Notes: generated by a model not told the origin, from the sequence alone. A stretch of DNA of 64,000 nucleotides from Gemmata massiliana (GCA_000531095.1 HG799465.1:913915-977914); one strand, 5' to 3'; counted from the stretch's first letter, positions 7,403 through 18,409 are shown. A program made the numbers and translations.

Positions 7403-9025
7403 CTAGTTCTCGCCCACTTTCGGCGGAACGACCGGCTCCCAACGCAACCCCGGCACGAACGCACGCGACCGCTTCGCGAGCACGCCCCACGGTGTGTCCT
7501 TGTGGTCGGTCGCCAGCTTGCTGAACTCTTCTTGGGCCGCATCGAACATCGCACGCACCTCTCGACGCGACGTGAGTTTCTCGGCCGGGCAGAGCCGCCA
7601 ACCCGTTGCGCCGGCGGGTAAATCGGGAAGCGTTTCGGTGCGCACGCGAGCCAGAAGCAAGTTGTACTCGTTGAGCACGACCAGCCGAAGCCGCAGTTCG
7701 GCCAGCGTGTAGTCGTAATGTGCCTGCCAGCGCTTCGTTTCCTTCTCACGGTGTTTGGCCGCGGCCAGTAGCCCCTCTAATTCGCTTTCCAGTCTCGTAA
7801 TCGCCTGAGCGAGCGGGAGTTGTGCGTCGCTGATCGCCTTCTTGGTCCGGTCCACGATCGGCGCGGTCAGCGGTGTGACGCCCTTTGGTTCCTTCGCGGT
7901 CAGCGGCCACGTGTCGCGCACCGCTTGCTGCGCCCGAAGGGTCGCGACGCGAAGCGGGTACTTGTCCCCGTTCTTCCGGGCATCGTCGGCCGAAACGTCG
8001 CTCGCGTAACCCTTCAGTAGCGATTCCGAGAACGGCAGCAACTCGATGGCCCCGGCGTCGCCCTCGAACAGCGGCGGCAGCGCGAGTTCATCGAGAATCG
8101 CCTTCACATCAGCGGTTCCCTTCGGCGCTGCGGGAAGCTCAAACCGTTTCGCGGGCGCGGCTTTGGGATCGTAAGCGGCGGGCTGTTTGGGAGCGGTCCC
8201 CACGAGCACCGGCGTCTGCTTTCCCAGGGCTGCAACAGACTGGCACGCGGACTTGTGTAGTTCCTCGATCGGGATGGCGTCGCCCGGTGCGGCTTTGGCG
8301 GCGGTATCGGCCGCTGCGTGGCGCAGGGCATCGAGATATGCACTCCCCGCGAATATCCCGGCCGGACCGCGTGGAGTCGAGTATTCCAGCGAACGTTCGC
8401 CCGGCGAGCACGCCACGAGCGCTTGCACGCCCTCGGGCGGAGTCGTGAGCGCCTTAAAAAGAACATCCGTCATCGGTCCCGGATCGCGGCGCCCGCGAAC
8501 TCGCTCTGGGTTGTGTCGGCACACGTCCCAAATCACGATCTTCTGCGCCGCGTGCAGATCCTTCAATTTCGCGTAAACGTCCGCCACCGGGAGCAGCGTT
8601 TCGGGCGCGTCCGGGTCGCCATCAACGGGCACGACGAACGCCTGACCGTTCTTTTCCACTGCGTGTACGCCGAGGTAAATCACGACGCGGTCGTGTGGCC
8701 GCGTCGTCGAGCAGAAGCCCGCGATCGTCTTCGCGAGTGCATCTTTCGTGGGCAGTCGCGCGTCCGTTGCCAGCGTGTCGGACAGCACGAAGAGTTGCTC
8801 GTTCCCCTTCGCGGTCGGCGTCCGGAAACCGGCCGCAAAACGATCCGCGACCGCGCGCACGCGATCCGGCCCGCCTGGGGCCGCGTGCGTGAGCGGGTTC
8901 AGGTACAGGTAGCCGCCGATTTGAACGAACAGTACCCGGCGCGGGAACGGAGAACCCTTCGGCTCTTGGGCCGAAACAACCGGCGCGAGAATCAGGACCG
9001 CCGCAATCGAAAGTGCGAATCGCAT
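7403..9025 (-). CDS. Secreted caspase-like (peptidase C14) protein
   Basis: The 540-residue product has a signal peptide (cut near ALSIAAVLILAPVVSAQ) and a caspase-fold domain at about residues 30-260. The catalytic His is in YLGVHAV (H121; the usual motif is SGHG) and the catalytic Cys in IWDVCRHN (C169; the usual motif is DACR). The C-terminal 280 residues are charged and helical, rich in Lys, Glu and Ala, with no recognised domain. A signal peptide on a caspase-like protein implies action outside the cytoplasm. The gene follows a TPR-protein gene by 36 bases on the same strand, so the two are probably co-expressed. AGGG lies six bases before the ATG. Confidence 0.8.
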   Translation of the reverse strand: MRFALSIAAVLILAPVVSAQEPKGSPFPRRVLFVQIGGYLYLNPLTHAAPGGPDRVRAVADRFAAGFRTPTAKGNEQLFVLSDTLATDARLPTKDALAKTIAGFCSTTRPHDRVVIYLGVHAVEKNGQAFVVPVDGDPDAPETLLPVADVYAKLKDLHAAQKIVIWDVCRHNPERVRGRRDPGPMTDVLFKALTTPPEGVQALVACSPGERSLEYSTPRGPAGIFAGSAYLDALRHAAADTAAKAAPGDAIPIEELHKSACQSVAALGKQTPVLVGTAPKQPAAYDPKAAPAKRFELPAAPKGTADVKAILDELALPPLFEGDAGAIELLPFSESLLKGYASDVSADDARKNGDKYPLRVATLRAQQAVRDTWPLTAKEPKGVTPLTAPIVDRTKKAISDAQLPLAQAITRLESELEGLLAAAKHREKETKRWQAHYDYTLAELRLRLVVLNEYNLLLARVRTETLPDLPAGATGWRLCPAEKLTSRREVRAMFDAAQEEFSKLATDHKDTPWGVLAKRSRAFVPGLRWEPVVPPKVGEN

Positions 9026-9061
9026 GATGCCCTTGTAATAACGAGCGCCGATCGCGAACAG

Positions 9062-10078
9062 TTACGGTTTCGCCGCGGGCCGCGTGTACAGATCGTCAAC
9101 GGCCTGCGTCAGAACGCCTTCGAGTTGCGTGGCCTCGTCACCTTCCGGCTCGCGAGCGAGGTGCGGAACGAGGTGCAGCGTCCCGTCCGGCTCGAACTCG
9201 ACTTCGAGGTTTGCGAGCAACCCGCCCGTTAACCGCCGGACCGTGTACGACCACACCGATCGGCGCACCGCCGCATCACGGGCACTCGCATCGGCCCCGG
9301 CCCCCAGTCCCGCTTCGTGGTGCGCGACGGCCGCCAGCACGTCACACGTTATCGGGTGCCCGTCGCCGTACTTCTTGTCCACGAACGCGAGCAGGTCCGC
9401 AAGAACCGCTCGGATGTGAACCGGGTTCCCGTTCGGCACGTGCTCAATGACCTCGGCCACGATCCGGCTCACCAGTTCGTCCGGCAGGCCCGCGAAATCC
9501 GCGAACGGACTGTCCGCTTTACCGACCGCCTTCCACGCCTCGGCCCGCACCGGGGCCACCTTCGCGATGAGCACGTCGCCGAGGCGCCAGAGCGTGTCGT
9601 AAGCCTCTTGAGCGATCCGGAGCGATTCGAGCGACTTGTTGGCCCGAAGGACCGCGTCGGCGAGCGGCACGGTTGCGACCGCGGCCAGCCCGGACGACGA
9701 CCCGTACATCCGCTTGGCGAACATCACGCACTGGCGCAGAACCATTTGGGCTTCATCGAAGTTGCGTAACCCGGCGAACGCTTCGGCCAGCCCGTACAGG
9801 AAGCTGAGCCGGTCGCGGCGGCTCGGCGTGTCCGGCGGCATCGCGTCCTTGCTCGCGTGCTGGAACTCGGCCACGGCCTTCTGGAACTTCCCCATCCGGA
9901 GGTGCAGTCGGGCCATGTCCGCATACGCCATCGCCAGCGGGTGCGACCCGGACCCGTGCTTCCCCTTGGCCACCTTCGCGGCCCGTTTCACGACCGTTTC
10001 GGCTTCTTCCGCGCGCCCCTCGGCGAGCAACTGTAGCGCCTCTTGTAGCGCGGCCGACGGCTGTTCCGCAAACACCAT
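9062..10078 (-). CDS. TPR-repeat protein, probable partner of the caspase-like protein
   Basis: The 338-residue protein is made largely of helical pairs resembling tetratricopeptide repeats: an N-terminal ALQEALQLLAEGRAEEAETV unit, then HPLAMAYADMARLHLRMGKF and LSFLYGLAEAFAGLRNFDEA units. TPRs are protein-protein interaction scaffolds. No enzymatic motif is seen. I use the ATG at 10078, preceded by GGGGG; an upstream in-frame TTG at 10093 is less likely. There is no clear signal peptide with either start, which leaves it unclear how it would meet its secreted neighbour. It is the first gene of a likely two-gene operon. Confidence 0.75.
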   Translation of the reverse strand: MVFAEQPSAALQEALQLLAEGRAEEAETVVKRAAKVAKGKHGSGSHPLAMAYADMARLHLRMGKFQKAVAEFQHASKDAMPPDTPSRRDRLSFLYGLAEAFAGLRNFDEAQMVLRQCVMFAKRMYGSSSGLAAVATVPLADAVLRANKSLESLRIAQEAYDTLWRLGDVLIAKVAPVRAEAWKAVGKADSPFADFAGLPDELVSRIVAEVIEHVPNGNPVHIRAVLADLLAFVDKKYGDGHPITCDVLAAVAHHEAGLGAGADASARDAAVRRSVWSYTVRRLTGGLLANLEVEFEPDGTLHLVPHLAREPEGDEATQLEGVLTQAVDDLYTRPAAKP

Positions 10079-10673
10079 GAGAGCCCCCAACAACGCACGA
10101 GCAACGCTCGCAATTATCCCTCGCGCACCGCGAGGTGTCCAGGGTACTCACCAACCCGCGACGTTTGGGAAACACCAGTAACCCGAACGGTCGACACCGC
10201 ACCACGGTTCCAGTAACGCGGACCTGCTGAAGCCGACCCGACCCGAAAGCTAACACTTGCTAACCTTTTCGGACCGGAACGCTCTCGCGGGTACCTCAGA
10301 GACAGCTCCAAAACCCACATTCACAACACCTTAAGACGCGACAATTTCTCCAAAAATCTCCCCAAATGGCTAACATCCACCCACACGCAGCATCATTTTT
10401 GCGACTCCGCACGCCCCGAATGCTGCAACTACACCCAAATTTCACCCCAAAACGTTACACTCCGCACCGGCCCGTCCACGTTGCCTACCGATAGTATACG
10501 CAATGCCATGTAAAAATTCAAACAGAAGAACGTGATTCCAGGATCGCAGGAGCAACCCGATGGTGTTCGTTCCACCCGCGGCGGTTCTCGACCCGGGAAC
10601 GGGAAACCGCTCAGGCCAATTGACGCCATTCACGACGCGTGGTATTCGCTGCTCCACTTTCGGAGAACAGAAG
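10079..10673. other. 595-base stretch without a convincing gene
   Basis: This is the region between the divergent TPR gene and a small lipoprotein gene. GC content is visibly lower between about 10320 and 10560 (A/C-rich runs). It must hold promoters for both neighbours, but I see no clear -35/-10 pair. Open frames of 60-70 residues here have no protein-like composition, signal or ribosome binding site. Confidence 0.5.
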
Positions 10674-11160
10674 ATGCGCGGCGCAGCAACGACATTGCTT
10701 TTGGTGACGCTCGCCCTATTGGGTTGCACCGCCTCCAACAGTGGTCCCGTAGCAACGCAATCGCCTCCGACGTCAATTGCTGCCCCCCCGTCCAAGCAGT
10801 GAGTCGCCCTTGAGTGAGGCGCCTCCACCAAAAGAGAAGGTTAACCGGCCCGAAACAGCTCCCGTCGATGAGCGCGAGCAGAAGCAAACCGCCTTGTACG
10901 CCTCTTTGGATAAAGTGCTTCCGGCGGACATTCGGCCAATCCAAGCTCACGCCGCCAATCCGTCGCTGACCAACGTCGTGTTTTGGAGCAAAGACGGCAT
11001 CCAAGTATTTGACCTGGAGACGGGAGAAATCAGCCATCGAAGCTACATGAAAGCGATTGCCCATGTTGACCACATAACCTACGAGGACGAGGGCGAAATC
11101 TTTTGGTGGTGCCTTTGGAATGGCGGTACGGTGACTCTTCGCTTTCCGGGTACTCGGTAG
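10674..11160 (+). pseudogene. Lipoprotein gene split by a frameshift in a C7 run
   Basis: The first segment (10674-10802) encodes a 42-residue lipoprotein start, MRGAATTLLLVTLALLGC, with GGAG before the ATG. It ends shortly after the run of seven C at 10783-10789. The following segment up to 11160 continues in the next frame with a well-formed sequence of about 115 residues (for example LPADIRPIQAHAANPSLTN, ISHRSYMKAIAHVDH). Removing one C from the run joins both into one protein of about 160 residues. Either the gene is inactivated, it is phase-variable through the C tract, or the run was miscalled. The function is unknown. Confidence 0.6.
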
Positions 11161-11327
11161 CCCGCACCACGCCCATCGGCCCTTGCACCGGGCGCCAGAT
11201 CGGTCATGCTGGGAGCGGTTCCGGGGGGCGGCCGGCCCGCGTTTGAGTGGGTTTTCATTTGCCCCTCACGAGCGGTCCGTTATTGTGTGCATTCAAAATG
11301 CGCCCTTCCCTCTCCGGAGCCGCCTTG

Positions 11328-11772
11328 ATGTCGCGTGTGCTCTGGTCCATCCTCTCCATCGCGGCCATCGCCCTCACCGGGTGCGGGTCCGGGCCGAAAC
11401 TGCACCCCCTGTCCGGCAAGGTGTTGTTTAACGACGCGCCCGTCGCCCCGAAGGACGGGGGAGATCGCGTTCGTCGAATTCACGGCGGACAAGGGAGCGG
11501 GGAACACGTCCGCACACCTGCCCCGGGGCACCATTGGGCCGGACGGCACGTACACCGTTTCCACCAACAACCAGCCCGGCATCGAGGCCGGCGCGTGGAC
11601 CGTCCGGGTGGTCTACAACAAGCCGGACGAAGCGGGGCTGAAGAAGTCCGCCTATGCCCCGCCACTATCTCTGATCGCCGCAAAGTACAGCGACTTCGGC
11701 GCCAGCGGATTCAAGGTAACCGCCGGCCCGGACGCGCCGAAAGCGCCGGACTTCAAGGTCTCATCCAAGTGA
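11328..11772 (+). pseudogene. Small transthyretin-like lipoprotein, frameshifted by an extra G
   Basis: The ATG at 11328 (GGAG upstream) starts MSRVLWSILSIAAIALTGC, a lipoprotein signal, followed by LHPLSGKVLFNDAPVAPKDG, typical of short planctomycete lipoproteins with a carboxypeptidase-regulatory/transthyretin-like fold. At 11457-11461 there are five G. The protein then continues in the next frame (EIAFVEFTADKG, GTIGPDGTYTVST, YNKPDEAGLKK). Dropping one G restores a protein of about 147 residues. Such genes often sit just before a DUF1559 gene, as here. The break may be real decay or a sequence error. Confidence 0.7.
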
Positions 11773-11845
11773 CCCCGCGTGGGTCGCCCACAGATCGCCC
11801 GTCACCGGTTCATTCGCCCTACTCTCTCGCTTCCGGAGACGTCAT

Positions 11846-12766
11846 ATGTCCCGCACGGTTCGACGGTCGGCGTTTACGCTGATCGAGCTGCTCGTCGTCA
11901 TCGCTATTATTGCTATCTTGATCGGCCTGTTGCTGCCCGCGGTCCAGAAGGTCCGCGAGGCCGCCGCCCGCATGTCCTGTCAGAACAACATCAAGCAGCT
12001 GGCCATCGCCACCCACTCGTACCACGACGCGGTCAACCAGTTCCCGACCTCCGGCGCGCCGGGGTACGTGGACAACAACAGCGTCAACACCCAGAACTGG
12101 AGCTGGCTCGTCAAGATCCTGCCGTACATCGAGCAGGACAACTTGTACCGCGCGACCGGCGCGCCGACGGCGGTGCTCAACACCAACCCGGCGGCCGTGC
12201 AGACGAACGTGAAGACCTTCCTGTGCCCGTCGGACTCCAACAACACCACCCCCCGCACCGACACGAACATCGCGTACAACACGACGTTCGCCGTGGCGAT
12301 GACGAACTACAAAGGGGTGAGCGGCAGCGCCTGGATGTGGGGGTCATATGCAACCGGTGCCTCCGGCGTCACCGGAACCAACCCCGGTCTGGACAGCGGG
12401 AACGGGTGGGTTTATCGGTCGAACGGTGGCCAGAACTTCCCGGGCCCGCGGACGATGGCCAGCATCTCCGACGGGACGAGCAACACGTTCTTCGTCGGTG
12501 AAGACGTCGCCGACTTCAACCAGCACCTCTCGTGGCCGCACTTCAACAGCTGCACCGGGACGACGGCGATCCCGCCGAACAACCTCAACACGGTCGCTTC
12601 GCGCGGCGACTGGCCGAACGTGTACTCGTTCCGCAGCCGGCACACCAACGGGCTGAACTTCGCGCTCGGGGACGGTTCGGTGCGCTTCGTCTCGAACAGC
12701 ATCGCCCTGTCAACGTACCGCGCCTTCGGCACGATGAACGGCGGCGAGGTCGCGAGTCTGGACTGA
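11846..12766 (+). CDS. DUF1559 domain protein with type IV prepilin-like N-terminus
   Basis: This 306-residue protein has the classic prepilin start: basic leader, then FTLIELLVVIAIIAILIGLLLPAVQ, the processing site lying before the Phe, and the charged helix KVREAAARMSCQNNIKQLA. The rest is the DUF1559 domain, ending with the H-x9-DG type motif (HTNGLNFALGDGSVRFVS). DUF1559 proteins are greatly expanded in planctomycetes; they are thought to be pseudopilin-like surface or periplasmic proteins, but their role is not settled. The GGAG shortly before the ATG supports this start. It follows a transthyretin-like lipoprotein gene, a common pairing. Confidence 0.93.
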   Translation: MSRTVRRSAFTLIELLVVIAIIAILIGLLLPAVQKVREAAARMSCQNNIKQLAIATHSYHDAVNQFPTSGAPGYVDNNSVNTQNWSWLVKILPYIEQDNLYRATGAPTAVLNTNPAAVQTNVKTFLCPSDSNNTTPRTDTNIAYNTTFAVAMTNYKGVSGSAWMWGSYATGASGVTGTNPGLDSGNGWVYRSNGGQNFPGPRTMASISDGTSNTFFVGEDVADFNQHLSWPHFNSCTGTTAIPPNNLNTVASRGDWPNVYSFRSRHTNGLNFALGDGSVRFVSNSIALSTYRAFGTMNGGEVASLD

Positions 12767-13122
12767 GCCCCTCGGTTCCGACCTCTGCCCGACGGCCGGG
12801 CACAAGGGGTACCCCAGCCGCCCGCTCCCAACTTCACCGCGCGCTTGCCTTTACCATCGTCTAACATTGCTCCGGGCGGCGCGTCGAACGCGCCGCATTC
12901 ACCCCGGAGGATCTGTACACGATCGACCGCTTCGCCGAGACGGAAATCGTCTCGGCGAAGCGGGTCGGCAAGACGCGCACGACCGTTTACAACTGGATCA
13001 CGAAAGGGATCACGGGAAACCTGGTCCAAGAAGTGACGCGCGAATACGTTGTGTTGGCTCCTTCGGGTGAGGTGTCACTCACCGCGGGAGCCAGCACAAC
13101 GTTCGGCTCCTTCGGGTGACTC
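12767..13122 (+). other. Non-coding stretch with three successive hairpins
   Basis: Hairpin 1: GCGGCGCGT/ACGCGCCGC at 12876-12896. Hairpin 2: a perfect 15-bp stem CGCTTCGCCGAGACG/CGTCTCGGCGAAGCG at 12928-12962 with a five-base loop. Hairpin 3: arms 13048-13061 and 13087-13100 with an inner GGTGAG/CTCACC stem. One frame stays open across 12865-13119 but has no ATG, GTG or TTG at a sensible place and is interrupted by TGA just before the next gene. I therefore read it as structured RNA/terminator sequence, not a gene. Confidence 0.55.
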
Positions 13123-13896
13123 GTGGCGAAGACGCTCAACACGTTTCTGTTCGGCGATTACCGCATCGCAACGGCGACCAGCGGCCGGAGCGGGTACAAG
13201 CACACCTTCGGCGGAGCACACGACCGCAAGGGCACGTCGCGTGAAGACTGTAACGGGATTCTGATTCACCTGCTGCACCGACTCGACCTGACGGACCCGG
13301 CCGTCCCGATTGCCATCCCCGGTGTTCGGTGGCTGCCGTTCTATTACTGCTTCGACTTTCGCGCCAATGACCTCGGCTACCAACTCATTTCCGACGAGGA
13401 GCTGGTTACGTTCTTCCCCGAAGACGACCCGAACGTGTCCCAAGAAGAATCGTGGCCCGACGACAACTTCCCACCGGAGTTCCCCGAATCGCCCATCAAG
13501 ATCGCGCCCCGCGACTACGATCCCACTAACCTCGAAGACGCATTTCAGTGGGCCGGTGCGTTCGGGATCGGAAAGCTTTCAGCGCCCGACCAGGCGACTG
13601 CAAAGGCGCGCGTCTCCGAAATTATGGACAGCTTGGGACTGGGGATTCCGGAAACGGAGGAAGACTTTGAGCAAGCGCTGTCCCGCCCTTTCATGCAGGG
13701 GAAGCCGGACGGCCCTTGTTTGAACCCGGAGTGTTCCAATCGGAAGACGCGCGGGCAATTGATCTCGATCGCACTAATGCCGGCGGAACCGGTGAGGGGC
13801 GTCCACACGTTCGGGCGGTGGGGAGGCGGTGTGCAGTTGATTTTCCAGATGTGCCCGAAGTGTTACACGATCCGGGTCAGTAATCAGTGCGACTGA
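13123..13896 (+). CDS. Hypothetical protein with a C-terminal zinc-ribbon-like Cys set
   Basis: The 257-residue protein is not recognised. Its C-terminal third contains CLNPEC and CPKC, two Cys pairs about 45 residues apart that could bind zinc. The middle part is acidic (ISDEELVTFFPEDDP, SWPDDNFPPEFPES). There is no signal peptide or membrane segment, so it is probably cytoplasmic. The start is uncertain: a stop codon lies six bases upstream of the GTG at 13123 in the same frame, so this GTG is the first possible start, but no good ribosome binding site precedes it. It is the first of five small same-strand genes of unknown function. Confidence 0.65.
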   Translation: MAKTLNTFLFGDYRIATATSGRSGYKHTFGGAHDRKGTSREDCNGILIHLLHRLDLTDPAVPIAIPGVRWLPFYYCFDFRANDLGYQLISDEELVTFFPEDDPNVSQEESWPDDNFPPEFPESPIKIAPRDYDPTNLEDAFQWAGAFGIGKLSAPDQATAKARVSEIMDSLGLGIPETEEDFEQALSRPFMQGKPDGPCLNPECSNRKTRGQLISIALMPAEPVRGVHTFGRWGGGVQLIFQMCPKCYTIRVSNQCD

Positions 13897-14036
13897 GCGA
13901 GGAACCGCCTCTGCGTGGCACCGAACTGCTGTAAAATGTGTACTCAGCAGAACGGTTCATGGCGTGCATCGGCGCTCGGTTCCATCCTGTGTACTTGCCG
14001 AGCGCATCAAACCTTGGTCCCTAACTCGGTCCGTAA

Positions 14037-14462
14037 ATGGTCAACATGCTCGGCAGCGCGAAAGCGCGTCGGATGAATCGACGTTGGGTCATGGCGGTGG
14101 TCATCGTGGGAGTCGGCGCGGCCGTGTGGTTGTGGTCGCGCGAGGCGGGCCGCGCGCCCCAGGGTCGGGAGCAACCGTTCACGGATCTGGACGCGGCCCT
14201 AGCGAGCTACAAAACGAGCGGGTGGGAATTAGATCGCGCGCCGCCTTTCCGGGGGTGTACTCGTACAGCACCGGAAGACGAGTCGATGGTCGGCAAGGAC
14301 GGGGGAGTGGTGCGCCGCGTGAGCGACGGCAACGCGGTGGTCGAAGAGTTGCGACTGGACGGCAACCCGGAGTTCGATCAGTTGGTGGTGCCGTTGGAAA
14401 CGCCCTGCGGCCGGCAGACGCTGGCGGTCCTCAAACGGGCACGCAAGCCGCGTGGTCCCTGA
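14037..14462 (+). CDS. Small single-pass membrane protein of unknown function
   Basis: This 141-residue protein has one hydrophobic segment, MAVVIVGVGAAVWLW (residues 19-33), following Arg residues, so it is probably anchored with its C-terminal 105 residues outside the cytoplasm. The remainder contains DLDAALASYKTSGWEL and a hydrophilic region without recognised motifs. Two internal ATGs (14046 and 14073) are alternative starts; the one at 14073 gives a tidier anchor (MNRRWVMAV). No ribosome binding site decides between them. Confidence 0.55.
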   Translation: MVNMLGSAKARRMNRRWVMAVVIVGVGAAVWLWSREAGRAPQGREQPFTDLDAALASYKTSGWELDRAPPFRGCTRTAPEDESMVGKDGGVVRRVSDGNAVVEELRLDGNPEFDQLVVPLETPCGRQTLAVLKRARKPRGP

Positions 14463-14574
14463 TCGGGCGCGGAATCCGAGATCGAACCCAGCCACTGCTA
14501 GATGCGTAATTTGGTGCACCAGTTCACAATCCTTTGTGACCGGAAAACGATCTTATCCGGTAAGTGGAGGACGA

Positions 14575-14985
14575 ATGAACCGTGCGTGGGCAATTGGTGT
14601 CGCGTCGGTTGGTTTGTTGCTCGTCGGCGTGACCTGCGGGTGCATCCGGTACGGTAATCGACCGAGCGAATGGCCGGCGTTCGGCCTGATCCTACTCGGG
14701 CCGTATCTGCTCACGGCGATCGGGTACTGGTTCTCACCGTCCCGGATCGACCGGCTTCTCGGAGCCATCGTTGTGGTGACTGGCGCGGTGCTTACGGGGT
14801 TTGTCGTGAACGAGATGTGGCCCACACTATTTAGTGGCGAACCTGCACCTGCAATCCTTTCTTCTGTGTTCGTCGGGATGATGGTGCTGATGGTACAGTA
14901 TCCGGTTGGATTGGGTGTCGCACTGAGTGGGTTGACCGCACGACGCACGGAATACCAAGCCCGACGCGACGTTGAATCACTGTAA
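14575..14985 (+). CDS. Small membrane protein with about four transmembrane segments
   Basis: The 136-residue protein is mostly hydrophobic: segments near residues 5-24, 37-57, 63-82 and 95-120. The start is well supported by GGAGG four bases before the ATG at 14575; the longer open frame upstream is not protein-like. Cys at residues 21 and 23 (VTCGC) might suggest a lipobox, but the following segments argue for an integral membrane protein. Function is unknown. Confidence 0.65.
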   Translation: MNRAWAIGVASVGLLLVGVTCGCIRYGNRPSEWPAFGLILLGPYLLTAIGYWFSPSRIDRLLGAIVVVTGAVLTGFVVNEMWPTLFSGEPAPAILSSVFVGMMVLMVQYPVGLGVALSGLTARRTEYQARRDVESL

Positions 14986-15038
14986 AACGTGCTCGGTAAA
15001 TTGTGGTGCGGGACTGCGCCCGCAGAAGGGCACAGCAA

Positions 15039-15380
15039 ATGACATTTACCACCGAAGACCTCGGTGACGTGCCGAACGTAACTCCTGCCGGAATGGACGA
15101 AATACTGGTGACTGACGTTTTCGGCGCATTCGCGATCTTGAGTGCGTCTGATGAGGCATTCATCCAGGCGGGTAACGACTGGCTACCGGACGAGGACTGC
15201 CGGGCGTTCCTGGATGCGCACGGCTCGGACCCGTGGCTGTTGGAGCACCGTGAGTACGGGCGCCAGTTCCGGGTGGCGAGGCACGTCACACTGGAACAGG
15301 TGCGGCAAGCGTTTCGCTCGTACCTGACTGGTGGTTCCGAGTGGCGCACGGGTTTCGCATGGTCTGAGTTGCAACTGTAA
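15039..15380 (+). CDS. Hypothetical cytoplasmic protein (113 residues)
   Basis: The ATG at 15039 is preceded by AGAAGGG at a good distance, so I take MTFTTEDLGDVPNVTPAGMD as the N-terminus. The protein is acidic and soluble, with no signal peptide or membrane segment. Internal text such as FAILSASDEAFIQAGNDW and DPWLLEHREYGRQFRVARHV resembles small proteins of unknown function found next to immunity-type or SMI1-like genes, but I cannot name a family. It lies in a row of orphan genes, each with its own ribosome binding site. Confidence 0.6.
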   Translation: MTFTTEDLGDVPNVTPAGMDEILVTDVFGAFAILSASDEAFIQAGNDWLPDEDCRAFLDAHGSDPWLLEHREYGRQFRVARHVTLEQVRQAFRSYLTGGSEWRTGFAWSELQL

Positions 15381-15474
15381 GCTAATCCACCACACCCGAC
15401 AATGTAACGCTTCTGGCAACGCGATCGGTTTGTAACTGCCAGCGTTATTGGTTCGGCCTCGGAGGACGGGACGA

Positions 15475-15984
15475 ATGGGCAAGCGTCGGGCAAAGGCTGC
15501 ACCTCTTGAAAGTCGGTTCATCTTGCACCGCTTTAACGGCGACGAGGTGTACCGCTTTGAGAAGGCTGTTATGTGGGCTTACGTCGATGAACCGGGCGTC
15601 ACTCTCTGGTTCGAGGCGTCGGCCGATGACGACGCCATTCAGCGGTGTGAGGATACGGCTGAGATGGGCATGTCTCCCAACGCCGAAGTCGGGATCAACC
15701 TGCCCGAACTTGACGCCGATCAATTGATTGATCGCGAGTTCATCATACCCGGCACCAAATCCGACGACGACGACTCGTGTATGTCACTGCTGTATTACTG
15801 CGAGCACGAGGCTCTTCGGGACAATCGCATCAAGGTAGTGTCGCGGGATGGTGACCGGTTCTGGTTGCAGTGGACGGCCGTCGTTCGCGACGTGAATTAC
15901 TACGACGGCAGCAAGCCGCCGACGCGGGTCGAGATCGAAGGTCAGTTCGTATTCAAAGACATAAACAAGTGGGTGCGGAGCTGA
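15475..15984 (+). CDS. Hypothetical protein (169 residues)
   Basis: The ATG at 15475 has GGAGG ten bases upstream. The product is soluble and acidic in the middle (TKSDDDDSCMS). It has a pattern of short beta-like stretches (GVTLWFEASADD, RFWLQWTAVVRDVNYYDG, VEIEGQFVFKD). No domain is recognised. It is the last of the small orphan genes and converges on the kinase gene. Confidence 0.6.
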   Translation: MGKRRAKAAPLESRFILHRFNGDEVYRFEKAVMWAYVDEPGVTLWFEASADDDAIQRCEDTAEMGMSPNAEVGINLPELDADQLIDREFIIPGTKSDDDDSCMSLLYYCEHEALRDNRIKVVSRDGDRFWLQWTAVVRDVNYYDGSKPPTRVEIEGQFVFKDINKWVRS

Positions 15985-16103
15985 GTGCCACCAGGCAATC
16001 CATCCTCGCCACTGCACCGCCTTCAACCACCTGCCCCAATACTTCGGTGTTCAACGTGCGTCACTAACACCACCCGCACGGATCATGAAGAGACGCCCGG
16101 TCC

Positions 16104-18227
<2,124 letters not shown>

Positions 18228-18409
18228 CGAACGGAACCTCTTCGTGGGCGAATCCCGGCACTCGGAGGAATAATGGCACGAAAATAGGAAGATCTGTCGC
18301 CATTCGGCGCGCGAGAACAAACAACGTGTCGATTCAGGCCCGACTCATAATTCTACGCACCGATTGCGTTCGGCTCTTCGCCCTTGACTTGAAACTTGAG
18401 ACTCACACC

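Noticed and set aside
10429-11073. Minus-strand open frames over the frameshifted lipoprotein
   Set aside because: The plus-strand reading has a lipobox and a ribosome binding site; the minus-strand frames have neither.
12865-13119. Open frame with a helix-turn-helix-like stretch (AKRVGKTRTTVYNWITKG)
   Set aside because: There is no start codon in a sensible place, the region is made of perfect hairpins, and a stop separates it from the next gene. The HTH resemblance is most likely by chance.
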